Below the pieces are notes generated by a model, which saw only the letters and a list, made by a program, of their open reading frames with translations, ran no database searches and was not told the DNA's origin. Position numbers and translations under genes: made by a program. From Acetoanaerobium noterae (lineage in GTDB: Bacteria; Bacillota; Clostridia; Peptostreptococcales; Filifactoraceae), in assembly GCF_900168025.1 (NCBI RefSeq), contig NZ_FUYN01000001.1:666214-730213 (forward strand): a stretch of 64,000 bases of DNA. Reading direction: 5' to 3'. This document shows, one piece after another, positions 48,128 to 56,372 of the stretch (the stretch's first letter is position 1; each line of letters opens with the position of its first letter).

Positions 48128-49099
48128 TTATTTATTTGCATAGATATAAGGCTTTTTATTTAGCCTGTGAATAGCCTCTACAAATCTTATTGTTCCAGTT
48201 TCTGCTCTCATCACTATAGAGTGAGTCTTTGCCATATTTTCGGAATCAAAAATGACACCTTTAAGTAAATTTCCATCTGATATTCCACTTGCTGCAAAAT
48301 ACACTTCGTCTCCGCATACTAAATCTTCTAATTCAAGAAGCTGTTCAGGATCTACTCCCATCTTCTGGCATCTTTTGTATTCGCTTTCTTCTTCTGCAAT
48401 TAATCTGCCTTGGAAATCTCCTCCTAGGCATTTTATTGCCGCGGCTGCCAAAACTCCTTCTGGAGCTCCACCGGAGCCTAGCATTATGTCTATTCCTGTA
48501 TGTGAAAAGCAAGTATCTATAGCTGCAGCTACATCACCATCCATAACAAGCTTAATTCTGCATCCCATCTGTCTACAGATTTTCATAAGATTTGAATGTC
48601 TCTCTCTATCAAGCATCGTAACTGTAAGCTCTTCTATAGGTTTATCCAAAGCCTTAGCAGTTTCAACTAGGATATCAGGAATAGGCATATCAAGACTTAC
48701 TCTGCCTTTTACTTTTGGTCCTACTGCTATTTTTTGCATATACATATCTGGAGCATGAAGTAGCTTTCCTTCAGGAGCCATAGCAATTATAGCTATCGCA
48801 TTATTAAATCCCTTGGCAACAGAAACAGTTCCATCTACAGGGTCAACTGCTATATCTACTTTTGGATGTCCTTCGCCTAGACCAACTTTTTCTCCTATAT
48901 AAAGCATAGGAGCCTCATCCATTTCTCCTTCACCTATTACAACCGTGCCATCTATATCTACAGTCGAAAACATCTTCCTCATAGCTGATACAGCTGCTTC
49001 ATCTGCTCCATCCTTATCTCCACGACCCAAAAATTTTGCACTTTCGATAGCTGCAGCCTCTGTAACCCTAACTAGGTTCAACGCTAGATTCCTATCCAT
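48128..49099 (-). CDS. glpX: Class II fructose-1,6-bisphosphatase, copy 1
   Basis: 323 residues. Gluconeogenic phosphatase of the GlpX type, lithium-sensitive superfamily. Motifs: VVIGEGEMDEAPMLYIGE, DIAVDPVDGTVSVAKG (metal site), LMDGD-type VMDGDVAAAID and GSGGAPEGVLAAAA. Very similar in layout to the gene immediately upstream (49207), so a tandem duplication. The metal-binding Asp/Glu residues are kept in both. Confidence 0.94.
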   Translation of the reverse strand: MDRNLALNLVRVTEAAAIESAKFLGRGDKDGADEAAVSAMRKMFSTVDIDGTVVIGEGEMDEAPMLYIGEKVGLGEGHPKVDIAVDPVDGTVSVAKGFNNAIAIIAMAPEGKLLHAPDMYMQKIAVGPKVKGRVSLDMPIPDILVETAKALDKPIEELTVTMLDRERHSNLMKICRQMGCRIKLVMDGDVAAAIDTCFSHTGIDIMLGSGGAPEGVLAAAAIKCLGGDFQGRLIAEEESEYKRCQKMGVDPEQLLELEDLVCGDEVYFAASGISDGNLLKGVIFDSENMAKTHSIVMRAETGTIRFVEAIHRLNKKPYIYANK

Positions 49100-49206
49100 A
49101 ATAAAAATCTCCCCTTTTCCAACTAATCATAAATGGCTAGCTTATTGTCAAAATTTAAAAATTATATTTTTCATTATTCTAAATAAAATTCCATTTATAT
49201 ATTTTA

Positions 49207-50202
49207 CTAGATATTTTTGTATTTATCCATAAGGTCAACCATGATGCTGTTCTTATCTAGCTTATGAATAGCTTCAACAAATCTTATAGTACCTGTTTTC
49301 GAGCGCATAACTATAGAGTGAGTCTTGGCTTTATCATTTTTAAGATATACTACTCCTTTTAACAAATCTCCACTTGTTATTCCAGTAGCAGCAAAGAACA
49401 CATCTTCTCCCTTTGCTAAATCATCTAGGTAAAGTACCTTTGATAGCTTTTCATCTGTAAAGCCCATTTCATGGCATCTTGAAATTTCCTCTTCGCTTAG
49501 AGGATTTAACTTTGCCTGCATATCTCCGCCCATGCACTTGACAGCGGCCGCAGTAATAACTCCTTCAGGAGCTCCTCCTATGCCCATAAAAATATCAATC
49601 CCTGTTTCTTCAAAGCATGTAGCCATAGCACTAGCTACGTCTCCATCACTGAAAAGTTTAATTCTGGCTCCGATTGCTCTAGCCTCATCTATAATATCCT
49701 TGTGTCTATCTCTGTCTTGAACTATTAGAGTAATCTCAGAAATTCTTTTGTTAAGCGCTTTAGATACTCTGGTTATGTTGTTGGTAACTGTATCATCAAT
49801 ATCAATGCAGCCTTTGGCTTCTGGACCTACTACTATTTTTTTCATATAGGTGTCAGGCGCTTTTAGTAAGCAGCCTTTTTCTGACATGGCTAAAACTGCT
49901 ATAGCATTAGGAAGTCCCTTTGCAATAAGGCTCGTACCCTCTAAAGGGTCTACTGCTATATCTGTCTTTCTTCCATTTCCAGTTCCTAGCTTTTCTCCTA
50001 TATATAGCATAGGCGCTTCGTCCAGCTCTCCCTCGCCTATTACTACCTCTCCATCTATATCTATGCTTTCAAAGGCAAGTCTCATACCTTCTACAGCCGC
50101 TCCATCAGCTCCGTTTTTATCTCCTCTGCCCATATATCTAGCAGATGCTAGTGCTGCAGTTTCTGTTACCCTAACAAGTTCAAGCGCAAGATTTCTACTC
50201 AT
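49207..50202 (-). CDS. glpX: Class II fructose-1,6-bisphosphatase, copy 2
   Basis: 331 residues from the ATG at 50202 (five bases after GGAGG; an in-frame ATG directly before it is too close). Motifs parallel copy 1: VVIGEGELDEAPMLYIGE, DIAVDPLEGTSLIAKG (Glu for Asp and Ser for Val changes beside the metal site), GIGGAPEGVITAAAV. The two copies are clearly diverged, so the duplication is old and the specificities may differ (for example sedoheptulose bisphosphate). Confidence 0.92.
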   Translation of the reverse strand: MSRNLALELVRVTETAALASARYMGRGDKNGADGAAVEGMRLAFESIDIDGEVVIGEGELDEAPMLYIGEKLGTGNGRKTDIAVDPLEGTSLIAKGLPNAIAVLAMSEKGCLLKAPDTYMKKIVVGPEAKGCIDIDDTVTNNITRVSKALNKRISEITLIVQDRDRHKDIIDEARAIGARIKLFSDGDVASAMATCFEETGIDIFMGIGGAPEGVITAAAVKCMGGDMQAKLNPLSEEEISRCHEMGFTDEKLSKVLYLDDLAKGEDVFFAATGITSGDLLKGVVYLKNDKAKTHSIVMRSKTGTIRFVEAIHKLDKNSIMVDLMDKYKNI

Positions 50203-50333
50203 CATTTCCTCCAAATACAATAATATGAAATATTAACTTATTTGTATAACACCTTTAATCCAATATACAATTATAAAGTATGTCACAATATCTGTCAAAA
50301 TCATAATTCATTATAAAAGCTAAAAATATTAAA

Positions 50334-51764
50334 CTATCTCCAGCTTATATTTGAAAGAAATTTATCTATTTTGTCCCTCTTTAGAGACACTCTTCCCATA
50401 TATATTGATTTTCTAAGAGCTTCATATGCTGGCATTGCTTCATGCTCTCCAACTAATTTTTTTATTTCCTCAAAGGTAATAATTTTATCCATCTCCTTAA
50501 GAGGAAGATATCTTGTTATATAGTTGTTTGCTATATATTCTACGTGGACTTTAAAATTACCCATTTCTTCGTCTGGATTTAGTAGCTTTCTAGTTGCTAC
50601 TATATCTGCATATCCAATTAAAAGCACATCTAGGGTTTCATCTTCAGTCTGAGAAAACATATTAAATAAGGTATCTCCAGATACATCATTGTTTTTATAA
50701 ATAACTAGAGGAAACATATGAAGAGCCGAATATCTAGATAAAGTCACCGTGTCTTCTTCGCTTAGCCCTAGCCTTTTTCCGATTTCCATAAGCATCTCAG
50801 CTCCTACTATCTCATGACCTTGGAACCTCGTTCTGCCTTTGTCATCGTTGAACTTAGCAGCTGGTTTTCCTATGTCGTGGAAAAAAGCTCCAAGCTTTAT
50901 AAGAGATAGTCTTTTTATATTGCTATTCATGCACTTACTAGTATGCTCTTCATAAGCTGTCCTAAGGTGGTCCTCAAAAAATCCATTTGCATTTACTACT
51001 CCTTCAAGCACTTTTAAGGTATATACTGAATGAGTAAAAGAGTCCACCACGTGATACTTACATTCGCCTACATTTTTCATAGGCTCTATCTCAGGGAAAA
51101 TATACTGAAGCATTCCTATATGTCTATCCATTAGATTTATATAGTATGAGCTTTCTTTTTGGTCTAGGATTCTAAAAAGCTCTTTGGTGTATTCATCGCC
51201 TCTTATACCTTCTAACCAATGTACATGCTCTTTCATAAAGATTTCAGTATCAGGGTCAATATCTAGCTCATGCTCAGCCATAAGTCTAATCCCTCTAAGA
51301 TATCCTATAGGATTTTGTCTTAAATTTTCACCATCGACTATCCTGAGGATTCTATTATTTATATCCTCAAGTCCTCCATGAGGATTTATGAGCTTTTCAG
51401 GCTTGAAATCTATAAAATCATCCAAGGTCATAGCTACAGCATCAACTGTATATATTTTTTTTGACAGCTGGCTTATGATTCCCTGTGGACAAATCTTAGA
51501 AAATATAAGAGAAACAAATCTATCGCTAAATATTTCTATACTCCCATCTTCTTTCTCAATCATAGTATAGCCTTCGCATCTATTCATAAATTCTCGGGCA
51601 ATATCTAGAGCCTCAAAGGATGTTAATATTCTTATTCTCTTTATTTTGTCTGCAATTAAATATTCTCTAATTCCAGAGCCAGCAATATAGAATTTATCAT
51701 TTCTTTCTTTTTCTATTTCTTTCAATATCTCTATAGGTCTTAATATATTAAGCATAGTTCTCAC
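50334..51764 (-). CDS. CCA-enzyme-like protein with degenerate nucleotidyltransferase and intact HD domain
   Basis: 476 residues. The N-terminal 230 residues follow the tRNA nucleotidyltransferase fold (INPHGGLEDINNRILRIV, NPIGYLRGIRLMAE), but the GG-x-RD...DxD active site reads AGSGIREYLIADKIKRIRIL and the RRDFTINA stretch reads IYTVDAVAM, so the catalytic aspartates appear lost. The C-terminal HD domain keeps the metal motif GAFFHDIGKPAAK with an upstream HSVYTL and GHEIVGAE. It probably acts as an HD phosphohydrolase or as an RNA-binding relic rather than a CCA enzyme. Confidence 0.75.
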   Translation of the reverse strand: MRTMLNILRPIEILKEIEKERNDKFYIAGSGIREYLIADKIKRIRILTSFEALDIAREFMNRCEGYTMIEKEDGSIEIFSDRFVSLIFSKICPQGIISQLSKKIYTVDAVAMTLDDFIDFKPEKLINPHGGLEDINNRILRIVDGENLRQNPIGYLRGIRLMAEHELDIDPDTEIFMKEHVHWLEGIRGDEYTKELFRILDQKESSYYINLMDRHIGMLQYIFPEIEPMKNVGECKYHVVDSFTHSVYTLKVLEGVVNANGFFEDHLRTAYEEHTSKCMNSNIKRLSLIKLGAFFHDIGKPAAKFNDDKGRTRFQGHEIVGAEMLMEIGKRLGLSEEDTVTLSRYSALHMFPLVIYKNNDVSGDTLFNMFSQTEDETLDVLLIGYADIVATRKLLNPDEEMGNFKVHVEYIANNYITRYLPLKEMDKIITFEEIKKLVGEHEAMPAYEALRKSIYMGRVSLKRDKIDKFLSNISWR

Positions 51765-51799
51765 TCCCTGGAAAAATAATTAGTAAAGTATAATTATTG

Positions 51800-51828
51800 T
51801 TGACATTTTATTCCTGCACTGATAAGAT
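51800..51828 (+). promoter_or_regulatory. Promoter of the AbrB-like regulator
   Basis: Consensus TTGACA (51800-51805), 17 bases, TAAGAT (51823-51828); start near 51835, about 40 bases before the TTG start codon. Confidence 0.7.
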
Positions 51829-51876
51829 ATTCTATGTTTGTTAGATAATTTGTTAATTAAATTCAGGAGGTATAAA

Positions 51877-52119
51877 TTGAAGTCAACTGGCGTAGTAAGA
51901 AGAGTCGATGAGTTAGGAAGAGTAGTAATTCCAATTGAAATAAGAAGAATCCATCATATTTCAGAAAAAGATCCACTAGAAATTTTCGTAGAAGGCGACT
52001 CTATAATACTAAAAAAATACGAATCATCATGTATATTCTGCAGCAGCACGGAAGATATTAAAGAGTTTAACGGAAAAAACATCTGTAATGGATGCGCTTC
52101 AAAAATTTCAACGCTATAA
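51877..52119 (+). CDS. AbrB/SpoVT-type transition regulator with zinc-ribbon tail
   Basis: 80 residues starting at the TTG 51877, six bases after AGGAGG. N-terminal swapped-hairpin DNA-binding domain: STGVVRRVDELGRVVIPIEI, EKDPLEIFVEGDSIILKKY, almost as in Bacillus AbrB. Instead of the AbrB C-terminal domain it has CIFCSST...ICNGCASKI, a probable four-cysteine zinc site. It diverges from rsmI, as abrB does in Bacillus. It likely represses transition-state genes; targets unknown. Confidence 0.9.
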   Translation: MKSTGVVRRVDELGRVVIPIEIRRIHHISEKDPLEIFVEGDSIILKKYESSCIFCSSTEDIKEFNGKNICNGCASKISTL

Positions 52120-52139
52120 TATCTTTTATACATATCTCA

Positions 52140-52177
52140 AAGAACCTGATTGATAAAATCAAACAGGTTCTTTTTTA
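52140..52177 (+). terminator. Terminator of the AbrB-like gene
   Basis: AAGAACCTG (52140-52148) and CAGGTTCTT (52164-52172) make a 9-bp stem with an inner GAT/ATC pairing and a TTTTTT run. Confidence 0.88.
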
Positions 52178-52203
52178 CTTTACTGGTTGCTGCGTGATGA
52201 TAC

Positions 52204-53040
52204 CTACTTAATACCCAAAGCCAAGGCATAGGCATCATTTTTTTTAATCTTATATTCAATAGCTATCTGCTTAGCAACTTCCTTTGTGGATAAATCCTGC
52301 AAAAGCAGTTCTTTAATTCTTTTTTCAACAGCTTCTTTATTTATTTCAGGCTCTACTTCTTCTATAGCTCCTTCTAAAATAATAACCATTTCTCCTCTAT
52401 GCTCTAGCATAGAGAAATCTTCACTCAAACTTCTAAGGCTTGTTCTTATATACTGCTCATACTTTTTAGTAAGCTCTCTTGCTATTACTATTTTTCTGTC
52501 TCCTAGTATTTCAAAAAGCTCAGAAATAGTTTTTTCTATCCTATGAGGAGCTTCATAAAAAATAAGAGTTTCTTGTCTAGCTTTAAGCGCTTCAATTGTT
52601 TCTTTTCTAGTTTTATTATTCCTGTCCAAAAATCCAATAAAAGTAAATCTGCTTGTATCTAGTCCAGAGGTTACAAGAGCAGTAAGAAATGCAGATGGTC
52701 CCGGAAGAGTTACAACCTCTACCTCACTTTCAATGCACTGCTTGATGAGTTTTTCTCCAGGGTCAGATATTCCTGGCATTCCTGCATCTGATACAAGTGC
52801 AACGTCATGACCTGATGTAATTAGTTCTATAAGCTCCCTTGATTTAAATGCTTCGTTATGCTCGTGAAGGCTAATCAAAGGTTTTTTTATATTTAGATGG
52901 TTCAAAAGCTTGATAGTATGCCTAGTGTCTTCTGCTGCTATATAGTCTACTTCTTCAAGCGTCCTTATAGTTCTTAGAGTGATATCTTCAAGATTTCCTA
53001 TAGGAGTAGGACATACATATAATTTAGCCAAGGTCTTCAC
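52204..53040 (-). CDS. rsmI: 16S rRNA (cytidine-1402-2'-O)-methyltransferase
   Basis: 278 residues of the tetrapyrrole-methylase fold. Motifs: YVCPTPIGNLEDITLRTI, YIAAEDTRHTIKLLNH, ALVSDAGMPGISDPG, LPGPSAFLTALVTSGL, IFYEAPHRIEKT. Methylates C1402 of 16S rRNA. Overlaps trmN6 by 17 bases. Confidence 0.95.
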   Translation of the reverse strand: MKTLAKLYVCPTPIGNLEDITLRTIRTLEEVDYIAAEDTRHTIKLLNHLNIKKPLISLHEHNEAFKSRELIELITSGHDVALVSDAGMPGISDPGEKLIKQCIESEVEVVTLPGPSAFLTALVTSGLDTSRFTFIGFLDRNNKTRKETIEALKARQETLIFYEAPHRIEKTISELFEILGDRKIVIARELTKKYEQYIRTSLRSLSEDFSMLEHRGEMVIILEGAIEEVEPEINKEAVEKRIKELLLQDLSTKEVAKQIAIEYKIKKNDAYALALGIK

Positions 53041-53782
53041 CTAATTCCTTAATAGAATAAGTTCTTATTATTTCCTCATCATAGCTGCCATCCTCTTTGT
53101 GTACATAAAGAGGGTCTAGTATTTTAAGCTCTGGCTTTGCAGCTCTTACAAACTTTATCAGCACTAGATTCGGAGCCTTTGATGGCTTTGGATGTACAAA
53201 TTTCATCAATTTCGGCTCTAGCTTATGAGCTCTTGCACTGACAAAGATATCGCAGAGCCTAATAGGTCTATGAACCATAAAAAAGCTTCCATTGTCCTTT
53301 AAAAGCTTTGATGCTGTCTTCATTATATCATCTAAATTGCAGTGGATTTCATGTCTTGATATTTTTTTCTTTTCATTTTCATTAGTCAACCCATTGGCAT
53401 GCATATATGGAGGATTTGATGTTATAAAGTCAAGAGAATGAGGCTTGATATAAGAAAGTGCATCCTTTAAATTTATATTTAAAATCTCGATTCTATCCTC
53501 TAATTTATTGAGCATAATAGACCTATTGGCCATCTGAGCGACTTCCTTTTGAATCTCTATTGCATATATATGGTCAACCTTGCTTTTTCCAGCTACCAAT
53601 ATAGGAATAATTCCAGTGCCTGTTCCAAAGTCCGCTCCTACATATCCTTTTTTTACTGTTACAAAATTTGACAGTAAAACAGCATCTATCCCAAAGCAAA
53701 AGCCATCCTTTTGCTGTATGATTTTAAGGTCATGTATCTGCAGGTCGTCAATTCTTTCATTTTCATTTAATAACTCAGGCAT
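53024..53782 (-). CDS. tRNA1(Val) adenine-N6 methyltransferase-like (TrmN6/YabB)
   Basis: 252 residues. SAM fold with GADFGTGTGIIPILVAGK and the adenine-N6 motif FITSNPPYMHANG. The order ricT-trmN6-rsmI corresponds to Bacillus yaaT-yabB-yabC. The target base is inferred from the family. Confidence 0.88.
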   Translation of the reverse strand: MPELLNENERIDDLQIHDLKIIQQKDGFCFGIDAVLLSNFVTVKKGYVGADFGTGTGIIPILVAGKSKVDHIYAIEIQKEVAQMANRSIMLNKLEDRIEILNINLKDALSYIKPHSLDFITSNPPYMHANGLTNENEKKKISRHEIHCNLDDIMKTASKLLKDNGSFFMVHRPIRLCDIFVSARAHKLEPKLMKFVHPKPSKAPNLVLIKFVRAAKPELKILDPLYVHKEDGSYDEEIIRTYSIKELGEDLG

Positions 53783-53820
53783 TTTAATCTCCTTTTATAT
53801 TTTACGTTTATTTTCATTAG

Positions 53821-53845
53821 AAAAGGAGCATAAGCTCCTTTTTTT
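53821..53845 (-). terminator. Terminator of the tmk-holB-ricT unit
   Basis: AAAAGGAGC (53821-53829) and GCTCCTTTT (53834-53842) pair with a 4-base loop; U-rich on both strands. The stem touches the ricT stop at 53844-53846 and separates ricT from trmN6. Confidence 0.75.
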
Positions 53846-54719
53846 AGTCTTCTAGTTTCTTAAGTTCTTTTTCAACCTCATGGACATTAGAATCCTGAGT
53901 TTTCTTAGGTTTCTTTAATATTTGAACCTCATGAGCTTTGAACTTTCTTATATCTACAGTGTCCTTATTGTCCATAAGAACTTTTACTTCCTCTGCAAGC
54001 ACCTGAGAATCAAGAACCTTTCCAACTCCATCTGGAGTCTTGATAATGCTTCCAACCTCAGGCATGTATTCTAGAATACCTTCATAGGTTTCATGCTCGT
54101 ATTTCAAGCAACAAAATAGTCTGCCACAAATACCTGAAATCTTCGTAGGATTAAGAGAAAGACTCTGATCCTTTGCCATTTTTATAGAAACAGGTTGAAA
54201 CTCTCCTAGCCAAGTAGAACAGCACAGTGGTCTTCCACAGCAGCCTAATCCACCTAGTGACTTAGCTTCATCTCTGACACCTATTTGTCTAAGCTCAATT
54301 CTAGTTCTAAAAATCGCAGCAAGGTCTTTTACAAGCTCTCTAAAATCTATTCTGCCTTCAGCTGTAAAATAAAAAATCAGCTTATTTCTATCAAAAGTAT
54401 ACTCAGTATCTATGAGATTCATATCAAGCTGGTGTACTACTATCTTTTCTTCACAAATCTTAAAAGCTTCCTCTGCAAGAGTTTTGTTTTCTAGGTTTCT
54501 TTGGATATCCTCTTCATTGGCAAGCCTAATAATAGGCTTAAGAGGTGCAATAATATCCGATTCCTCTACCTCTTTACCCGGTACTACTGCAATACCGTAC
54601 TCCATTCCTCTAGCTGTTTCAACTATTACCTTTTCGTCTTGACTTATTTCTATATCAACTGGGTCAAAATAGTATATCTTCCCAGCTTTTTTAAATCTAA
54701 CTCCTACAACTTTTATCAC
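53844..54719 (-). CDS. ricT: RicT/YaaT (PSP1 domain) iron-sulfur protein
   Basis: 291 residues. PSP1 core with conserved cysteines: GGLGCCGRPLCCSTWL and KISGICGRLFCCLKYEHETY. In Bacillus RicT with RicA/RicF helps RNase Y mRNA maturation and sporulation and binds Fe-S clusters; ricA and ricF are not in the window. Overlaps holB by four bases. Confidence 0.93.
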   Translation of the reverse strand: MIKVVGVRFKKAGKIYYFDPVDIEISQDEKVIVETARGMEYGIAVVPGKEVEESDIIAPLKPIIRLANEEDIQRNLENKTLAEEAFKICEEKIVVHQLDMNLIDTEYTFDRNKLIFYFTAEGRIDFRELVKDLAAIFRTRIELRQIGVRDEAKSLGGLGCCGRPLCCSTWLGEFQPVSIKMAKDQSLSLNPTKISGICGRLFCCLKYEHETYEGILEYMPEVGSIIKTPDGVGKVLDSQVLAEEVKVLMDNKDTVDIRKFKAHEVQILKKPKKTQDSNVHEVEKELKKLED

Positions 54720-55549
54720 TTTATAACCTCCATTATATTAAAAAGCATCGCCTCACACGTCAAATTGTAATTACATCTACTAGATAGTTTTTTTCTAGTA
54801 TCTTCTATTATATCAATAATTGTCAGAAGCTGAAAGTGGGTAAAAGAAGAAGCTAGTGTATCCACAAGTTCATTTTCTGCTATGCAATATGACAAATAAT
54901 CGCTGCGTTCTTTAGTTATTAATATATCTCTCGTATAATCCATGAATGCATCTATGACTACATCAATATCATCTTTTTGATTTTTTAAGTCTTCCATATA
55001 TTGAATTATACCTATTTCATTCTTTTCAATAAGGTTCTCAAAAAAACTCTCTATTTGTTCCTTTAGTGCCTTATCAATATCTAAAGCAGTATCCTCTGAA
55101 GGAAAATAGTACGATATGCATCTAGATCTAACCGTATCTAGCAACCCTCTTGCATTTTCACATATAAGTATAAACAGTACATCTGAAGGAGGCTCTTCCA
55201 AAGTTTTTAGAAAAGCATTCTGCATTACTGGAGTCATCTTCATAGCATCTTCAAATATATAGATTTTTTTTGATTTAAAAGGCTTTATGTAGCAATCTCT
55301 ATTTATAAACCTAATGGTTTCTATATTCATTTTTTCATTTGTTACTACAAAATAATCACTGCAGTTTTCTAGATGCTCAGTATCTAGTATTCTCTTGCTA
55401 AGCTCTGTTGCCATTATCTCTTTTTTTGAATCCTTGGACCCTTCAAAAATAAATGCATGAGATAGGGTTTGATTAGAGGCAGCATAAAAAAGATTATCTT
55501 GTATTTCTTTATATAACTTATTTCTTTCCAATTTAATCTCCATCCTCAC
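54716..55549 (-). CDS. holB: DNA polymerase III delta-prime subunit
   Basis: 277 residues. Clamp-loader AAA-like protein: HAFIFEGSKDSKKEIMATEL in the P-loop place (degenerate, no GKT) and MQNAFLKTLEEPPSDVLFIL with the arginine/sensor segment. The zinc-binding cysteine module of many delta-prime proteins is not seen. Overlaps the thymidylate-kinase-like gene by 17 bases and ricT by four. Confidence 0.85.
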   Translation of the reverse strand: MRMEIKLERNKLYKEIQDNLFYAASNQTLSHAFIFEGSKDSKKEIMATELSKRILDTEHLENCSDYFVVTNEKMNIETIRFINRDCYIKPFKSKKIYIFEDAMKMTPVMQNAFLKTLEEPPSDVLFILICENARGLLDTVRSRCISYYFPSEDTALDIDKALKEQIESFFENLIEKNEIGIIQYMEDLKNQKDDIDVVIDAFMDYTRDILITKERSDYLSYCIAENELVDTLASSFTHFQLLTIIDIIEDTRKKLSSRCNYNLTCEAMLFNIMEVIK

Positions 55550-56228
55550 TAGACTTCAGGCTCTTAAGAATCAAGCTGTATATTTCCTCGTGAATATCTT
55601 TAATTTGGCGTAGCTTATCATTACTTGTGCAGTCAATATTTTCCCAGCCGTATTTTTTTGCCACATAAAGAGCATTTTCATAAGATTTTTCTAAATAACC
55701 CTTATTTGCTTCATGAATATCCTTTTTGACATTGCCTGTAATTTTATTTTTTCTATTTTTCATAAGCTTAAACGAAAATTCTACAGGCATATTTAGAAAA
55801 AATACCTTTGTAGGTCTTGGAAGTCCATAAAAGTCGAACTCATACTCATCAAGCCACTGCAAGAACTTATCTTTCTCGCTATAATCATCGTATTTTGCCG
55901 CTTGATGAACCATGTTAGAGGTAGTATATCTATCTGCAATTATTATTCCACCATTATTATAAAATTCTTCCCACGAGGTTTTAAAGGAAGCATATCTATC
56001 TACAGCATAAAAAGTAGAAGTTATATAGGGATTCACATCCTCTGGCTTTGAGCCAAAATCTCCTCTTAAATACATCTTCACTAAAGCCGAGGATTCACTT
56101 TTATAATTTGGAAATTCTATTTTTCTTACATTATATCCATCCATCTTCAGTTTATTATATAAAAGCTCAGTCTGCGTAGCCTTACCGCTAGCATCAGAAC
56201 CTGATTCAACCACAAATAATCTGCCCAT
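55533..56228 (-). CDS. tmk: Thymidylate kinase-like protein
   Basis: 231 residues. P-loop ESGSDASGKATQTE, a variant of the DGxGKTT signature, NNGGIIIADRYTTSNMVHQ as the DRY motif, and a LID-region TGNVKKDIHEANKGYLEKSY. The family variant is common in Clostridia and may be the main Tmk or a relaxed deoxynucleotide kinase. Starts the tmk-holB-ricT unit; the Bacillus genes yaaQ and yaaR, which normally lie between tmk and holB, are absent. Confidence 0.85.
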   Translation of the reverse strand: MGRLFVVESGSDASGKATQTELLYNKLKMDGYNVRKIEFPNYKSESSALVKMYLRGDFGSKPEDVNPYITSTFYAVDRYASFKTSWEEFYNNGGIIIADRYTTSNMVHQAAKYDDYSEKDKFLQWLDEYEFDFYGLPRPTKVFFLNMPVEFSFKLMKNRKNKITGNVKKDIHEANKGYLEKSYENALYVAKKYGWENIDCTSNDKLRQIKDIHEEIYSLILKSLKSSEDGD

Positions 56229-56313
56229 ATTTCCTCCTAAGTAACGCCTTCATACTTACTTTTTATATTATAAAGGATAATCTAGGTTTTTTCTATGTAA
56301 TTGTCTTCACAAT

Positions 56314-56366
56314 AAAAAAACTGGCTTTTTCTTTACTATTAATACAGTTAAGAAAAAACCAGTTCT
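56314..56366 (-). terminator. Terminator of the met operon
   Basis: AACTGG (56319-56324) and CCAGTT (56359-56364) extend into a long imperfect stem through TTTTTCTT/AAGAAAAA; the minus strand ends in TTTTTTT. Confidence 0.85.
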
Positions 56367-56372
56367 TTTGCT

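Noticed and set aside
48252..48758. 168-codon plus-strand frame over glpX
   Set aside because: Antisense to a strongly conserved enzyme; the parallel frame over the second glpX (49850-50236) shows that it arises from the codon pattern.
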